Source: Paenibacillus lutimineralis
GTDB taxonomy: Bacteria; Bacillota; Bacilli; Paenibacillales; Paenibacillaceae
DNA length: 64,000 nt
Assembly (NCBI RefSeq): GCF_003991425.1
Contig: NZ_CP034346.1
Span: 3,385,501-3,449,500, forward strand
Direction of reading: 5' to 3'
Position numbers and translations under genes: made by a program. A model generated the notes under the pieces. That model made no database searches and was not told the origin of the DNA. It worked only from the letters and a program-made list of their open reading frames with translations. Positions within the stretch are counted from its first letter, which is position 1. The number at the start of each line of letters is the position of its first letter. Below, one piece after another: positions 10,790-18,944 of this stretch.

Positions 10790-10836
10790 GAATACAGTCG
10801 TATTCTGATTATAGCATCGTGTCTGTTTGAGTGCAA
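10790..10836 (-). promoter_or_regulatory. rph promoter with palindrome at the predicted start site
   Basis: Minus-strand TTGCAC (10831-10836) and TATAAT (10808-10813) have a 17-base spacer. A perfect palindrome with arms GAATAC/GTATTC (10790-10805) sits where transcription should begin, and a leader of about 110 bases follows before rph. The palindrome could be an operator or an early RNA hairpin. Confidence 0.6.
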
Positions 10837-10842
10837 TATATA

Positions 10843-10876
10843 AAGAACCTGGTACGGTTATCCAGGTTCTTTTTTG
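10843..10876 (+). terminator. Rho-independent terminator-like hairpin upstream of the rph promoter
   Basis: A ten-base stem (AAGAACCTGG / CCAGGTTCTT) is followed on the plus strand by a run of T. No plus-strand gene ends here. It may insulate rph from antisense or upstream transcription, or belong to the lost gene whose stump lies at 10888-11021. Confidence 0.55.
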
Positions 10877-10887
10877 ATTTCCCGCTA

Positions 10888-11021
10888 ACATTTGTCTCAT
10901 CAAAAACAGGGTCCAATACCTGAACTGTGAAACGGATGTCGAGCGATATTTCCACACCACTGCCTACAATTCCCCCGCAACCTTGAGCGGCATGCCCGTC
11001 TCCAAGATGGAAGAGCGCCCC
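10888..11021 (-). pseudogene. Acetamidase/formamidase gene stump
   Basis: The minus-strand frame reads 'GALFHLGDGHAAQG' followed by 'VGSGVEISLDIRFTV', the conserved core of the acetamidase/formamidase family (usually 'GALFSLGDGHAAQGDGE'). No complete frame surrounds it, and its catalytic 'QGDGE' is changed to 'QGCGG'. It is a decayed fragment in the ~600-base gap between rph and the TetR gene; the rest of that gap (11040-11230) shows nothing I recognise. Confidence 0.55.
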
Positions 11022-11238
11022 CTCTGCTGATTTTCCAAGCTAAATAGGCATTTAACGAATTCTTCTGGCCTCATACCCGCCCTGCTCCCTGCGATGTTGA
11101 AGACAAGTCGTCTTTTTGTAGTCTTCGCCTATTCTAATCCCTGCATAGAGTTAGCACACCCCTCTTGTCCGTATTTTACTGGTTTCCTTCCTATCGCTTT
11201 CAGGCCTTCGTGGACAGGTGATAACCCGAATGAAAATC

Positions 11239-11279
11239 TTGACAATTAGCGTAGATAGACACTATTATCTAACTAACGA
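11239..11279 (+). promoter_or_regulatory. Promoter and likely operator of the TetR/YqeB operon
   Basis: TTGACA (11239-11244) and TATTAT (11263-11268) are 18 bases apart. An imperfect dyad (TAGATAG ... CTAACTA) overlaps the -10 box, the usual place for TetR autoregulation. Confidence 0.55.
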
Positions 11280-11301
11280 TAGGTAGAAAAAGGGTGAGGA
11301 A

Positions 11302-11913
11302 ATGAGTAAAAGCGAAACAACAAGACAAAAAATTCTTGAAACGACTGCATGGTTAATCGGACATTATGGAATTGAAAGATCTTCACTTTCCATGATCGCT
11401 AATTCTGTTGGCATACAGAAGCCATCCATTTATTATTATTTCTCTTCGAAAGAAGAACTAGTAGACGCTGTATTCGCTTGGATTTTAGAGGGATATAGTT
11501 TTGAACAATACTTTCCTATTAACAGCTATACGAAAGAGAATTTTGTAGAGAAGATTATTAGTGACGGCTTGCAATTGTTGATTGAAGAATCTACAGATAC
11601 ACAGATGCTAGTTGTCCAGGTATTAAATGAGTTTCTTTTATATGGAAGCCGGGAATCTTCACATAATAAAGAGTACAGATTAAAAATTAAAGCCGTACAG
11701 GAAGGGTTTATTGACGGTTTTATAGTCTTACTACAAAAAGGGGTAGAATTTAGACTTACTGATTCAAAAGGATTACGTGAAAAAGCAAGTATATTAGCGT
11801 TAACCCTTGATAATTTATCAAACTATCCGATGATAGGAATTCAATTAGATGTCGCAGCTGTATGGAGACAAACCATTACAAGTGTGGTATCTAACGAGGG
11901 GAAATTTATATGA
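11302..11913 (+). CDS. TetR-family transcriptional regulator
   Basis: 203 residues. The N-terminal helix-turn-helix 'ILETTAWLIGHYGIERSSLS' to 'IQKPSIYYYFSSKEELVDAV' is a textbook TetR domain; the rest is an all-helical ligand domain of unknown specificity. A GGGTGAGG site precedes the ATG. It overlaps the following YqeB-like gene by four bases, so the two proteins are made together and the membrane protein is probably under its control. Confidence 0.88.
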   Translation: MSKSETTRQKILETTAWLIGHYGIERSSLSMIANSVGIQKPSIYYYFSSKEELVDAVFAWILEGYSFEQYFPINSYTKENFVEKIISDGLQLLIEESTDTQMLVVQVLNEFLLYGSRESSHNKEYRLKIKAVQEGFIDGFIVLLQKGVEFRLTDSKGLREKASILALTLDNLSNYPMIGIQLDVAAVWRQTITSVVSNEGKFI

Positions 11914-12578
11914 GTGATAATCATACATTATTAAATTTTTCAAAAACGGATAAGGTTATCTTGTGGCTTGGTTTCCCTATTATCGGTTTAGTATTCGGTT
12001 GGTTTCTTCCGAGTATTGCTGAATGGGGTAGTTCTTTGCCATGGCTACCTTTCCAGGGACCTTTGAAACTGATTGCATCCTATAGTGGAGCTTGGGTTGG
12101 TTTTGTTACCATGATTCTTGGTTTGATTACGGGCATTGCCCTGACTCTATTATTTTTTCATGAAAGTTTGGAAACGTCTGTATTCGATGATAAGGTTATA
12201 TTAAAACTTAGAGATGAAAAAATCATCTTAAAAAAGCAAGACATTTCACTTGTATTTATGGATAAAAAGCAATTGGTGATGGTAGGTAATGATGAGAAAG
12301 AACTATTTCGTTGTAAGCAGGAGCTTAATAATAGTAGAGTAGGTGCTGCATTTATAAATCATAATTACGTTTGGAGCGATACGGATCCATTTAAACATGA
12401 TTTTAAAATATGGGTTTTAGATTCTCCTGGCCTCCCCCCTGCTGCGAATGCTTTATTAAAAGCAAGGGAAATAGCAATTAAAAAAGGAAATGATGAAGAA
12501 GCTTTTCAATTGGCTCAAGAGCTTTGGAAACTAAGAGTATCAGTAAAAGAAAAGGATAAAAGGCAATATTATCGATAA
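11910..12578 (+). CDS. YqeB-like membrane protein
   Basis: 222 residues with two hydrophobic segments near the N-terminus (about 18-38 and 60-85) and a cytoplasmic tail. The order 'DDKVILKLRDEKIILKKQDI' and the ending '..LPPAANALLKAREIAIKKG' match my memory of B. subtilis YqeB and its homologues, whose function is unknown. It is translationally coupled to the TetR gene (ATGA overlap at 11910-11913). Confidence 0.65.
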   Translation: MSDNHTLLNFSKTDKVILWLGFPIIGLVFGWFLPSIAEWGSSLPWLPFQGPLKLIASYSGAWVGFVTMILGLITGIALTLLFFHESLETSVFDDKVILKLRDEKIILKKQDISLVFMDKKQLVMVGNDEKELFRCKQELNNSRVGAAFINHNYVWSDTDPFKHDFKIWVLDSPGLPPAANALLKAREIAIKKGNDEEAFQLAQELWKLRVSVKEKDKRQYYR

Positions 12579-12621
12579 AACCAAAAAAACTTTAAATAGA
12601 TAGAACAAAGGAGGTATAGCA

Positions 12622-12942
12622 ATGAAGGACCTGGATTTCGATCAAATTTACGCCATTATGAAAGCTTCATTTCCTGCGAACGAGTTCAGAACCTACCGCG
12701 GCCAAAAACCGCTGATACTGGAGGTTGAATTGCCCGATACTTCCCTTAGCCAGCGCAGAATTAAATTTTATGAACGTTTGGGTTTTTATATTAATCCATA
12801 TGATTATGTACAGCCAGCACTAAGCGGACAAGCCGCAATTCCGCTCAAGATGATGAGTTATCCTGAGCCGCTTACGCCCAAGCAGTTCGCAAACGTCAAA
12901 TCCGTATTATATTCTAAGGTTTATAAAGTGGCCGGTTGGTAA
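12622..12942 (+). pseudogene. GNAT acetyltransferase with internal in-frame deletion
   Basis: 106 residues that open as a GNAT protein ('FDQIYAIMKASFPANEFRTY') and close as one ('LEVELPDTSLSQRRIKFYER' to 'YDYVQPALSG..IPLKMMSYP'). The whole middle is missing, including the acetyl-CoA-binding R/Q-x-x-G-x-G loop. Family members are about 160-170 residues. The deletion joins 'RGQK' to 'PLILEVE' and keeps the frame, and a good GGAGG site remains, so a protein may be made, but it should not bind acetyl-CoA. A second, shorter relic of the same gene lies at 6694-6765. Confidence 0.7.
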
Positions 12943-13128
12943 CCACGCTGCCGGCTTTGCCTCTGATAGACCACATTAAAAATCCTGCAGCATACCTGTA
13001 ACTAATGGCGATCGTTCCCCCTCCCCTGCTGCACTTTAGTAAGCCAGGAGTACGAGCTGCAGATTCGGCTACCAATATGAGTATTTGACTTTAAGAGTAC
13101 ATAACATTTTAGAGAAGAGGAACTAGAG

Positions 13129-13917
13129 GTGGTGAGTGACTTGAATAACGAAAAAATCCCGCAGGAAGCGACCCAAGCATTTAAAGTTGTAGAGGAGTTG
13201 CTTGGCAGTTCAATAGTCGGGGTATATCTATTTGGTTCTGCAGTAACTAGTGGCTTACGCATTAATAGTGATGTAGATGTCCTAGTAGTTGTAAATCAAA
13301 GTTTGAATGAAGTAATTCGTAGAAAACTAACAGACAGACTAATGCGTATATCCGGAAAGATAGGAAATTCAGATTATGTACGGCCACTTGAAGTCACGGT
13401 AATAAACCATGGAGATGTTGTCCCCTGGCGGTTTCCGCCAAAAAATGAATATATCTATGGTGAGTGGCTCAGGGATGAGTTTGAGAATGGACAAATTCAG
13501 GAACCAACTTATGACCCTGATCTGGCTATTGTTTTAGCACAAGTGAGACAGAATAGCGTTTCTCTTTTTGGTTCTAATGCTTCTGATGTCCTTGAACCCG
13601 TGCCGATGACACATATTCGAAGGGCAATTGTGGAATCCTTGCCAGGATTAATTGAGGGCATCAAGGGCGATGAACGAAACGTAATTTTAACCCTTGCACG
13701 AATGTGGCTGACAGTGGCTGTTGGTGAAATCTCATCAAAAGATATGGCTGCAGAATGGGCTATACCTAAGTTACCTAAAGAGCATGCGACTTTACTCAAC
13801 TTAGCAAGAAAAGCCTATCTCGGAGAGTATATTGATAAGTGGGAAGGACTTGACAGCGAGGTAATAGCACTCGTTAACCATATGAAGAACTCTATAGAGT
13901 CTTATTTTAGTATCTGA
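13129..13917 (+). CDS. aad9: Spectinomycin adenylyltransferase, ANT(9) type
   Basis: 262 residues, very like the Gram-positive ANT(9)-Ia (spc) enzymes that add AMP to the 9-hydroxyl of spectinomycin. The nucleotidyltransferase motif is 'GVYLFGSAVTSGLRINSDVD', with the GS and D-x-D residues that hold Mg-ATP, followed by 'RPLEVTVINHGDVVPWRFPP' and the helical AadA C-terminal domain ('HIRRAIVESLPGLIEGIKGD', 'LTLARMWLT'). I kept the GTG at 13129, eight bases after GAAGAGG; the next GTG is equally possible. It has no mobile-element surroundings and looks intrinsic. A terminator follows at 14009. Confidence 0.88.
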   Translation: MVSDLNNEKIPQEATQAFKVVEELLGSSIVGVYLFGSAVTSGLRINSDVDVLVVVNQSLNEVIRRKLTDRLMRISGKIGNSDYVRPLEVTVINHGDVVPWRFPPKNEYIYGEWLRDEFENGQIQEPTYDPDLAIVLAQVRQNSVSLFGSNASDVLEPVPMTHIRRAIVESLPGLIEGIKGDERNVILTLARMWLTVAVGEISSKDMAAEWAIPKLPKEHATLLNLARKAYLGEYIDKWEGLDSEVIALVNHMKNSIESYFSI

Positions 13918-14008
13918 ACATGCTTTGAAAGACTTAAAAACACATGAGAAAAAGAAGAGATTGTGAGTAATGTACTTAAACAAACATGGTGAGATAGTTG
14001 GAAAGTTG

Positions 14009-14040
14009 AGCAAAACCCATAACGGATGGTGGGTTTTGCT
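14009..14040 (+). terminator. Rho-independent terminator after ANT(9)
   Basis: GAGCAAAACCCA pairs with TGGGTTTTGCT and is followed by T-rich DNA. It lies 90 bases after the ANT(9) stop. The surrounding ~300-base gap to the next gene otherwise holds the TetR control region described separately. Confidence 0.7.
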
Positions 14041-14131
14041 TTTTGCTTTGCTTTTCTATGAAAATCTGGTGAGTACAATTACATTCAACCTCCTCCCGGA
14101 GGCATCCCAGTATTTATCTGTAGCCATTAAG

Positions 14132-14204
14132 ATGACACATATGTCATTTTAATATTGACAATGAATAGTTTATAAATTAATCTATAAATGATACTAGTGT
14201 CATT
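14132..14204 (+). promoter_or_regulatory. TetR/CPBP operon promoter flanked by two matching palindromes
   Basis: A TTGACA box (14155-14160), with a weak TAATCT 17 bases later, lies between two palindromes that share the half-site ATGA(C/T)A..TGTCAT: 14132-14147 (ATGACACATATGTCAT) and 14187-14204 (AATGATACTAGTGTCATT). This spacing fits binding by the TetR protein encoded just downstream. Confidence 0.6.
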
Positions 14205-14224
14205 TTGTTTAGGAGCTGATTACT

Positions 14225-14884
14225 ATGCCAAAGGTAAGCCATGATTATGTGAAAAAAAAGAAAAATAGCATTTTGGAAGCAGCCATATCGGTTTGTAAAG
14301 CTAAGCCACTCTATGAAATTGCGATGAGAGATATTATTAGAGAATCAGGGTTAAGTCAAGGCGGAATTTATCGCTATTATTCGGATTTGGATGAAATACT
14401 GGTTGCAGTCATTAATCAGACAAATGGTAATGCAGACTATAGACAAGTTGTCGATGAGATCATTGAATATAGCAATTCTCCCAAAGAATCCATAGAAAAA
14501 CTATTTACTTTTCTCGGTGAGTACATCCAAGAAAACTTATCAACGGTTGGTAAAATTCAATTTGAGCTCACCATCTTATTTGCCAATAATCCAGAGAGAC
14601 AAAAGAAAATTTTATCGAACATTACTGAAAATGAAAGCGGGCAATATTTGGTTGAGCGATTATTTCAGACAATTCATGAGGGGATTTCCTTAGGGAGTTT
14701 CCAGCCTGAAGTATCCATTGAACAATTATTTACTTTAATCATGACATCCATTGATGGCATTGTAAGAGATGTAGTATTACAAAAGTGTTATGGAATGTTC
14801 CAAAATGAACAAGTGCAATTTGACGAAATCCGATTGATGAATACGCTATGCAAATCCGTATTATTATTGTTGGGATCAAAATAA
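14225..14884 (+). CDS. TetR-family transcriptional regulator
   Basis: 219 residues. The DNA-binding domain is 'ILEAAISVCKAKPLYEIAMR' with 'SGLSQGGIYRYYSDLDEILV'. The remaining helices include 'IQFELTILFANNPERQKKIL'. The ATG follows TAGGAGCTG. Only 13 bases separate it from the CPBP gene, so the two form an operon, and two matching palindromes around its promoter suggest autorepression. The inducer is unknown. Confidence 0.88.
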   Translation: MPKVSHDYVKKKKNSILEAAISVCKAKPLYEIAMRDIIRESGLSQGGIYRYYSDLDEILVAVINQTNGNADYRQVVDEIIEYSNSPKESIEKLFTFLGEYIQENLSTVGKIQFELTILFANNPERQKKILSNITENESGQYLVERLFQTIHEGISLGSFQPEVSIEQLFTLIMTSIDGIVRDVVLQKCYGMFQNEQVQFDEIRLMNTLCKSVLLLLGSK

Positions 14885-14897
14885 GGAGGGTTTCTCA

Positions 14898-15653
14898 TTG
14901 AGAGAAGAGATGCGAAGATTTCTATTTTATACTTTTGTAACGTCGTGGGTTATATGGGGCGGGTTAGCGTTAATAACACAGCTCAAATGGATGAAGTTCG
15001 GTACTCCCTTTTCAATGATATTGTTTATTCTTGGTGGTGTCACCCCTGCCATTTGCGAGATTTGGCTGAAAAAGAAATATAGCTCTAAAGAAGAGTTTAG
15101 ATCATTTATTAATAATATTAAAAATCCGAGACATCCATTCTTATGGTACATACTTACAGTGGGACTTGCATTTGCGGCGTGTTTTTTGCCAACGCTTTGG
15201 GGTGGAGCATCCATGGAGAATCCTCTATATCTGGCATTCATTGAATTTCCTATCATGATTATCGGAGGTGGGTTAGAAGAGATTGGCTGGCGCGGCTATT
15301 TACAGCCTACGTTGCAGAAAAAATGGTCGCCATTTAATAGTACGCTCATTGTGGGTGGTATTTGGACAATATGGCATCTGCCATTATGGTTTGTGGTTGG
15401 TTCAAATCAAATGAATATGAACTTCCTCTGGTTCATGCTAAGCGCCTTGGCATTATCTTTTCTGTTGACGGTTATATATTCAGCGACCAACAGCATTTTC
15501 TTATGTATTATTTTTCATGCCCTTATTAATTCATTCTGGGATGTATATATTCCAAATACAAATGTTACATCTGGTTTATTTACACTTTTGTATGCACTCT
15601 TTATTTTTGCTGCATTTGAATTCTATCGAAATAAAAATCAATCAAAAATATGA
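14898..15653 (+). CDS. CPBP-family intramembrane metalloprotease (Abi/CAAX-type)
   Basis: 251 residues with about seven to eight membrane segments. The three conserved motifs are present: 'GGGLEEIGWRGYLQ' (EExxxR), 'WTIWHLPLWF' (FxxxH-type) and 'IIFHALINS' (H-x-x-x-N/S). They form the metal site of Rce1/CPBP proteases. Members process prenylated or small peptides, or give self-immunity to bacteriocins; no bacteriocin gene is visible here. The TTG start at 14898 follows AAGGAGGG at an ideal distance. Confidence 0.85.
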   Translation: MREEMRRFLFYTFVTSWVIWGGLALITQLKWMKFGTPFSMILFILGGVTPAICEIWLKKKYSSKEEFRSFINNIKNPRHPFLWYILTVGLAFAACFLPTLWGGASMENPLYLAFIEFPIMIIGGGLEEIGWRGYLQPTLQKKWSPFNSTLIVGGIWTIWHLPLWFVVGSNQMNMNFLWFMLSALALSFLLTVIYSATNSIFLCIIFHALINSFWDVYIPNTNVTSGLFTLLYALFIFAAFEFYRNKNQSKI

Positions 15654-15693
15654 ATGCTTACCCCTTCCCCATTTCGGGTATACAAATCATGCA

Positions 15694-15720
15694 AAAAGCT
15701 GCCGTGCGGCAGCCCCTTTA
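15694..15720 (-). terminator. Terminator of the erythromycin-esterase gene
   Basis: On the minus strand GCTGCC-GCAC-GGCAGC is followed by TTTTTG. It lies directly after the stop of the esterase-type gene and faces the convergent CPBP gene. Confidence 0.65.
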
Positions 15721-17114
15721 TTTTGAACATCTGTAACAACGCTTGTAGTCCCGCAATGCCATCATTTGTTTTCTCCAACTACTTTCACTAAACTGAGACG
15801 GACTCGTTTCACAGATGTGGAAAAGGATATCGAACTGTTCCGATAGAGAAGCATTAAAATACTGCGTCCGATCAGGGATGATTTGAGCGATGCCGTCAAA
15901 GAACGGCTGCTCTCGTTGTGCCCATTCCTTGGCCTGATCCTTCAGATTTCGAACATCCAGCATGAACATTTCATATGGAACTTCGCCCAACTTATAGTTG
16001 GAGCTGTTCTCGTTCTGCTGGATCGTATCTGTCGCAAGCTTGCCTTCGCTGAAGGCGGTGAAATTCCCCTTAGTTGTGGTAGTTCCTATGACCACATACT
16101 GGTCGCCATATCGTTCTTTCAAAAACTGTCCCGCCACTTTCGGGTACATTTCCCTATCAATTACGCCTTTTGCTACGTGGATATTATGTCCCCACACCAT
16201 CGTTTTACCGCCTAAAGCTTGCTGGGCCCATTCTGCATGATCGGCTAAGTATTGATCGTGGAGAATTACAATCTGTGCATAATCGCTAGGAATCATCATT
16301 GTCGTGAAATTCTCGATCGCCTTTGCCGTTCCCTTCACCCAGACGAGCTCGGATGCGTCAATCTCATTGCTCATCTGTTCCGTCTTATTTTCAAGCCATT
16401 TTACAACTTTGGTTGCATTCGCGTTGAATTTCTTCTTCTTCTCAGCTGTTAATTTCATATATTCCGTTAAGCTTACAGCTGCAGCTGGTAATCCTTTATA
16501 GCTCTCCTCGACTTCAGTTCGTATTTCAGGATGATACAATTTTACGTAGTCAATCACTTTATTAAAAACATCTGGATCCAAAGTCTTCAAGTCGAGCCCG
16601 ATAAATTGAATCTTCTTGTCATGTGCTGGATCAGCGTTATAGTCCTTCATCCATTCAACCATCGCAACAATCTCATCGGCCGGGTATAGCAGCTTCAAAA
16701 ACTCTCTAGGATTACCCTTACCCGTGTGGATATATTCATTCAGCTTTAAACCATTGCCCCAATCCTCTTCGATTCCGAAATTCGTAAAGCCCATCTCGGT
16801 AACTAAAAACTTGACGATACGAAACTTCATCGTAAATATTTCAGAGCTTCCATGTGAAGCTTCTCCTAATCCCACATAATTGGCGTTCCCAATCATTTCT
16901 TGAGCGGCATCATATCATCGAACGGCTGCATCGGATCAATCGTGTTCAGCGCCTTTGCCTGTGATTGAATAGACTCGACGACACTCATTTCGACAGGTTG
17001 AGCAGCTACAGTAGGTTCCACTTGTATATCCTCCTTCTTCTCTCCACATCCTGCAATAAGTATTGATGCTCCAATCATCATAGACACCCCTACACACATC
17101 ATTTTCAGTTTCAT
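15718..17114 (-). pseudogene. Erythromycin-esterase-family lipoprotein split by a one-base frameshift
   Basis: Two frames overlap by four bases at 16893-16896. The first (16893-17114) is a lipoprotein signal with lipobox 'ILIAGC' plus the start of an Ere-type protein ending 'DDMMPLKK'. The second (15718-16896) continues directly with 'MIGNANYVGLGEASHGSSEI', which holds the conserved E and H of the esterase site, and later 'MVWGHNIHVAKG' and 'QREQPFFDGIAQ'. Adding one A in the AAA run at the junction restores one continuous protein of about 465 residues. As read, the catalytic domain would lack its export signal unless the ATGA overlap allows separate translation. Ere enzymes open macrolide rings; many relatives have other substrates. 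Confidence 0.8.
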
Positions 17115-17419
17115 TTAATTCCACCTTTTCTCGTGTTAGAATTTTTCTCTCTGACACGTTTTCTATTTTATTTTTCGAATCTCTCATATTTCTAACTTGA
17201 TTCTTACTAAATCATTAAGTTATTTCTGTATGTACGTACCCTAGTAATATCGATGAATGACCAGAGTATGACGTCCACCGATAGTTTACATTTTGGATAC
17301 AAGTCGGTAGCATTACGGATACATCTCGAGAAAACTCGGAAACATCCATCCTTTATACTTCTGTTATGACCAGCGAGGGATCCAGTTCCCCGACTTTCTT
17401 TAGAAGGAGATTGAACATA

Positions 17420-18310
17420 TTGAAAAAAGCAATACTGATCTTTGCCGTTGCGGCATGCCTTCTGAGCGCCTGCGACAAACCTACGAATACGGCTGCCATG
17501 AATCAAAACGTACAGAAGGAAAAACAAAATGTACTGAAGGAAGAGGAGAACGTACAGAAGGAAAAGGAGAACAGTGTGGGCAGCAGCGAAGCACCCGTTC
17601 AGAACAGCGGGGAAATCACCGCCTCTGCTTCGAGTAAAGGCAAAAAAAGCGACTCGAGTACCACGGACAACGGGACAAGTCTTTCAGGGAAAGGTGGAAC
17701 CGACGATATTCAAACCATCGCCAATCCCGCCTCCATAGACGTGCTCGTAAACAAGCAGCATAAGTTGCCAGAGAACTATGCGCCAGATGATCTGGTATAC
17801 CCGAACGTACGCTTTACATTTAAAGAGAAGATCAAAAAGCGCATGATGCGGGAAGAGGCTGCGCAGGCCCTCGAGAAATTGTTCAAGGCTGCAGACAAGG
17901 ACGGCTTGCCGCTCGCAGGAGTATCCGCTTACCGTTCCCACAAGAGACAAAAAACGTTGTTTGAAGCATATGTCAAAAAGGACGGCGAAGAAAAGGCACG
18001 TACTTATAGTGCTTATCCGGGCACCAGCGAGCATGAAACCGGACTCGCCATCGACGTGACCAAATCGGACGGCAGTTGCGCCGCAACAGGCTGTTTCGCC
18101 GGCACACCGGAAGCGGAATGGCTTGCGGAGCATGCACATGAATTCGGCTTTATCATTCGATACCCGGAAGGAAAAGAAAACATTACAGGCTACACTTACG
18201 AGCCTTGGCATCTTCGTTACGTGGGTCAGTCTGAGGCAGATAACATGTTCAAAAATGATCTTACATTCGAGGAATATGCAGACCAGGCACTTGTGGCAAC
18301 CGGTTCATGA
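17420..18310 (+). CDS. VanY/DdcY-type D-alanyl-D-alanine carboxypeptidase lipoprotein
   Basis: 296 residues from a TTG start at 17420, which follows AGAAGGAGA. This start gives a clean lipoprotein signal ending 'ACLLSAC', so the enzyme is anchored outside the membrane. A charged, repeat-containing linker (about 25-110) precedes the peptidase M15 domain with 'SAYRSHKRQ', 'YPGTSEHETGLAIDV' and 'EPWHLRYVG', which carry the H-x6-D and H zinc ligands. It trims the terminal D-Ala from peptidoglycan stem peptides. It is probably a normal wall-maturation enzyme; no vanHAX genes are near, so vancomycin resistance should not be assumed. Confidence 0.87.
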   Translation: MKKAILIFAVAACLLSACDKPTNTAAMNQNVQKEKQNVLKEEENVQKEKENSVGSSEAPVQNSGEITASASSKGKKSDSSTTDNGTSLSGKGGTDDIQTIANPASIDVLVNKQHKLPENYAPDDLVYPNVRFTFKEKIKKRMMREEAAQALEKLFKAADKDGLPLAGVSAYRSHKRQKTLFEAYVKKDGEEKARTYSAYPGTSEHETGLAIDVTKSDGSCAATGCFAGTPEAEWLAEHAHEFGFIIRYPEGKENITGYTYEPWHLRYVGQSEADNMFKNDLTFEEYADQALVATGS

Positions 18311-18331
18311 TACTGACTGCACTTTAAGCCA

Positions 18332-18372
18332 AAAAACACCATCATCTCCTGTATAAGAGAGATCATGGTGTT
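18332..18372 (+). terminator. Terminator after the VanY-like gene
   Basis: AAACACCAT and ATGGTGTTT pair as the outer part of a long stem (inner ATCTC/GAGAT with a mismatch). It begins about 20 bases after the stop codon. Confidence 0.65.
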
Positions 18373-18474
18373 TAAAATAATATATGTTCTTGTCCTCCGG
18401 CTACACGCTAGAGTTTATAATATTTTCTTCTTCCACCTGGTCCCTGCTCGTCCCTAGGACGATATAAGCGCGTG

Positions 18475-18520
18475 AAAAAGGCAATCCCATGTCATGACCG
18501 AAGACTACAGGATTGCCTTT
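18475..18520 (-). terminator. Terminator downstream of the 106-residue unknown gene
   Basis: AAAGGCAATCC and GGATTGCCTTT pair around a 24-base loop; on the minus strand the stem is followed by TTTTTC. It faces the terminator at 18332, as expected between convergent genes. Confidence 0.55.
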
Positions 18521-18552
18521 ATTCTATTCAACATTACTTTCGCTTTGCGTCA

Positions 18553-18861
18553 TTACCCTTCTACGATATCTGCATGAAGATCAGATGCAATTTCCATCAT
18601 GAGAGGCACGACATCTTGATGTGAAACGGCAACATACAAATCTCCCATATAGTGTCTGAATGGAATAAAGGCTTCTCCATGTTTCCACATAAAGAAATCT
18701 CCCGGAATAGACATGGTGCTCTCCTCCCCTTTTACAGTCAGCACCGTCTGATAAGTAAAATCAGCTTTGGATGAAAAATAAACTTGGCATTCTTCCAATG
18801 TAATCTCTTTATCGCTAGAGTTTGGTTGCATAGATCTCGTAATTTGAAAACGTTGATTCAT
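18553..18861 (-). CDS. Hypothetical protein, 102 residues
   Basis: A small soluble protein without signal or membrane segment. I do not recognise it. The ATG at 18861 is five bases after TTGGAGGA; the ATG four codons earlier overlaps that site. The sequence alternates short strand-like stretches ('FTYQTVLTVKGEESTMSIPG', 'EAFIPFRHYMGDLYVAVSH') and ends with a helix. It may be co-transcribed with the DUF4832 pseudogene, whose 3' end is 83 bases upstream. Confidence 0.65.
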   Translation of the reverse strand: MNQRFQITRSMQPNSSDKEITLEECQVYFSSKADFTYQTVLTVKGEESTMSIPGDFFMWKHGEAFIPFRHYMGDLYVAVSHQDVVPLMMEIASDLHADIVEG

Positions 18862-18944
18862 AAAATCCTCCAATAATATATGACCTTGTATCCCTCATAA
18901 CCTTAATCGTTATGCTGGCCTCTGTCAACGGAGGTTTATAGTAG

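Noticed and set aside
17420..18310. vanY as part of a vancomycin resistance operon
   Set aside because: No vanH, vanA/B-type ligase, vanX or VanRS genes are present; M15 carboxypeptidases are common in normal wall metabolism.
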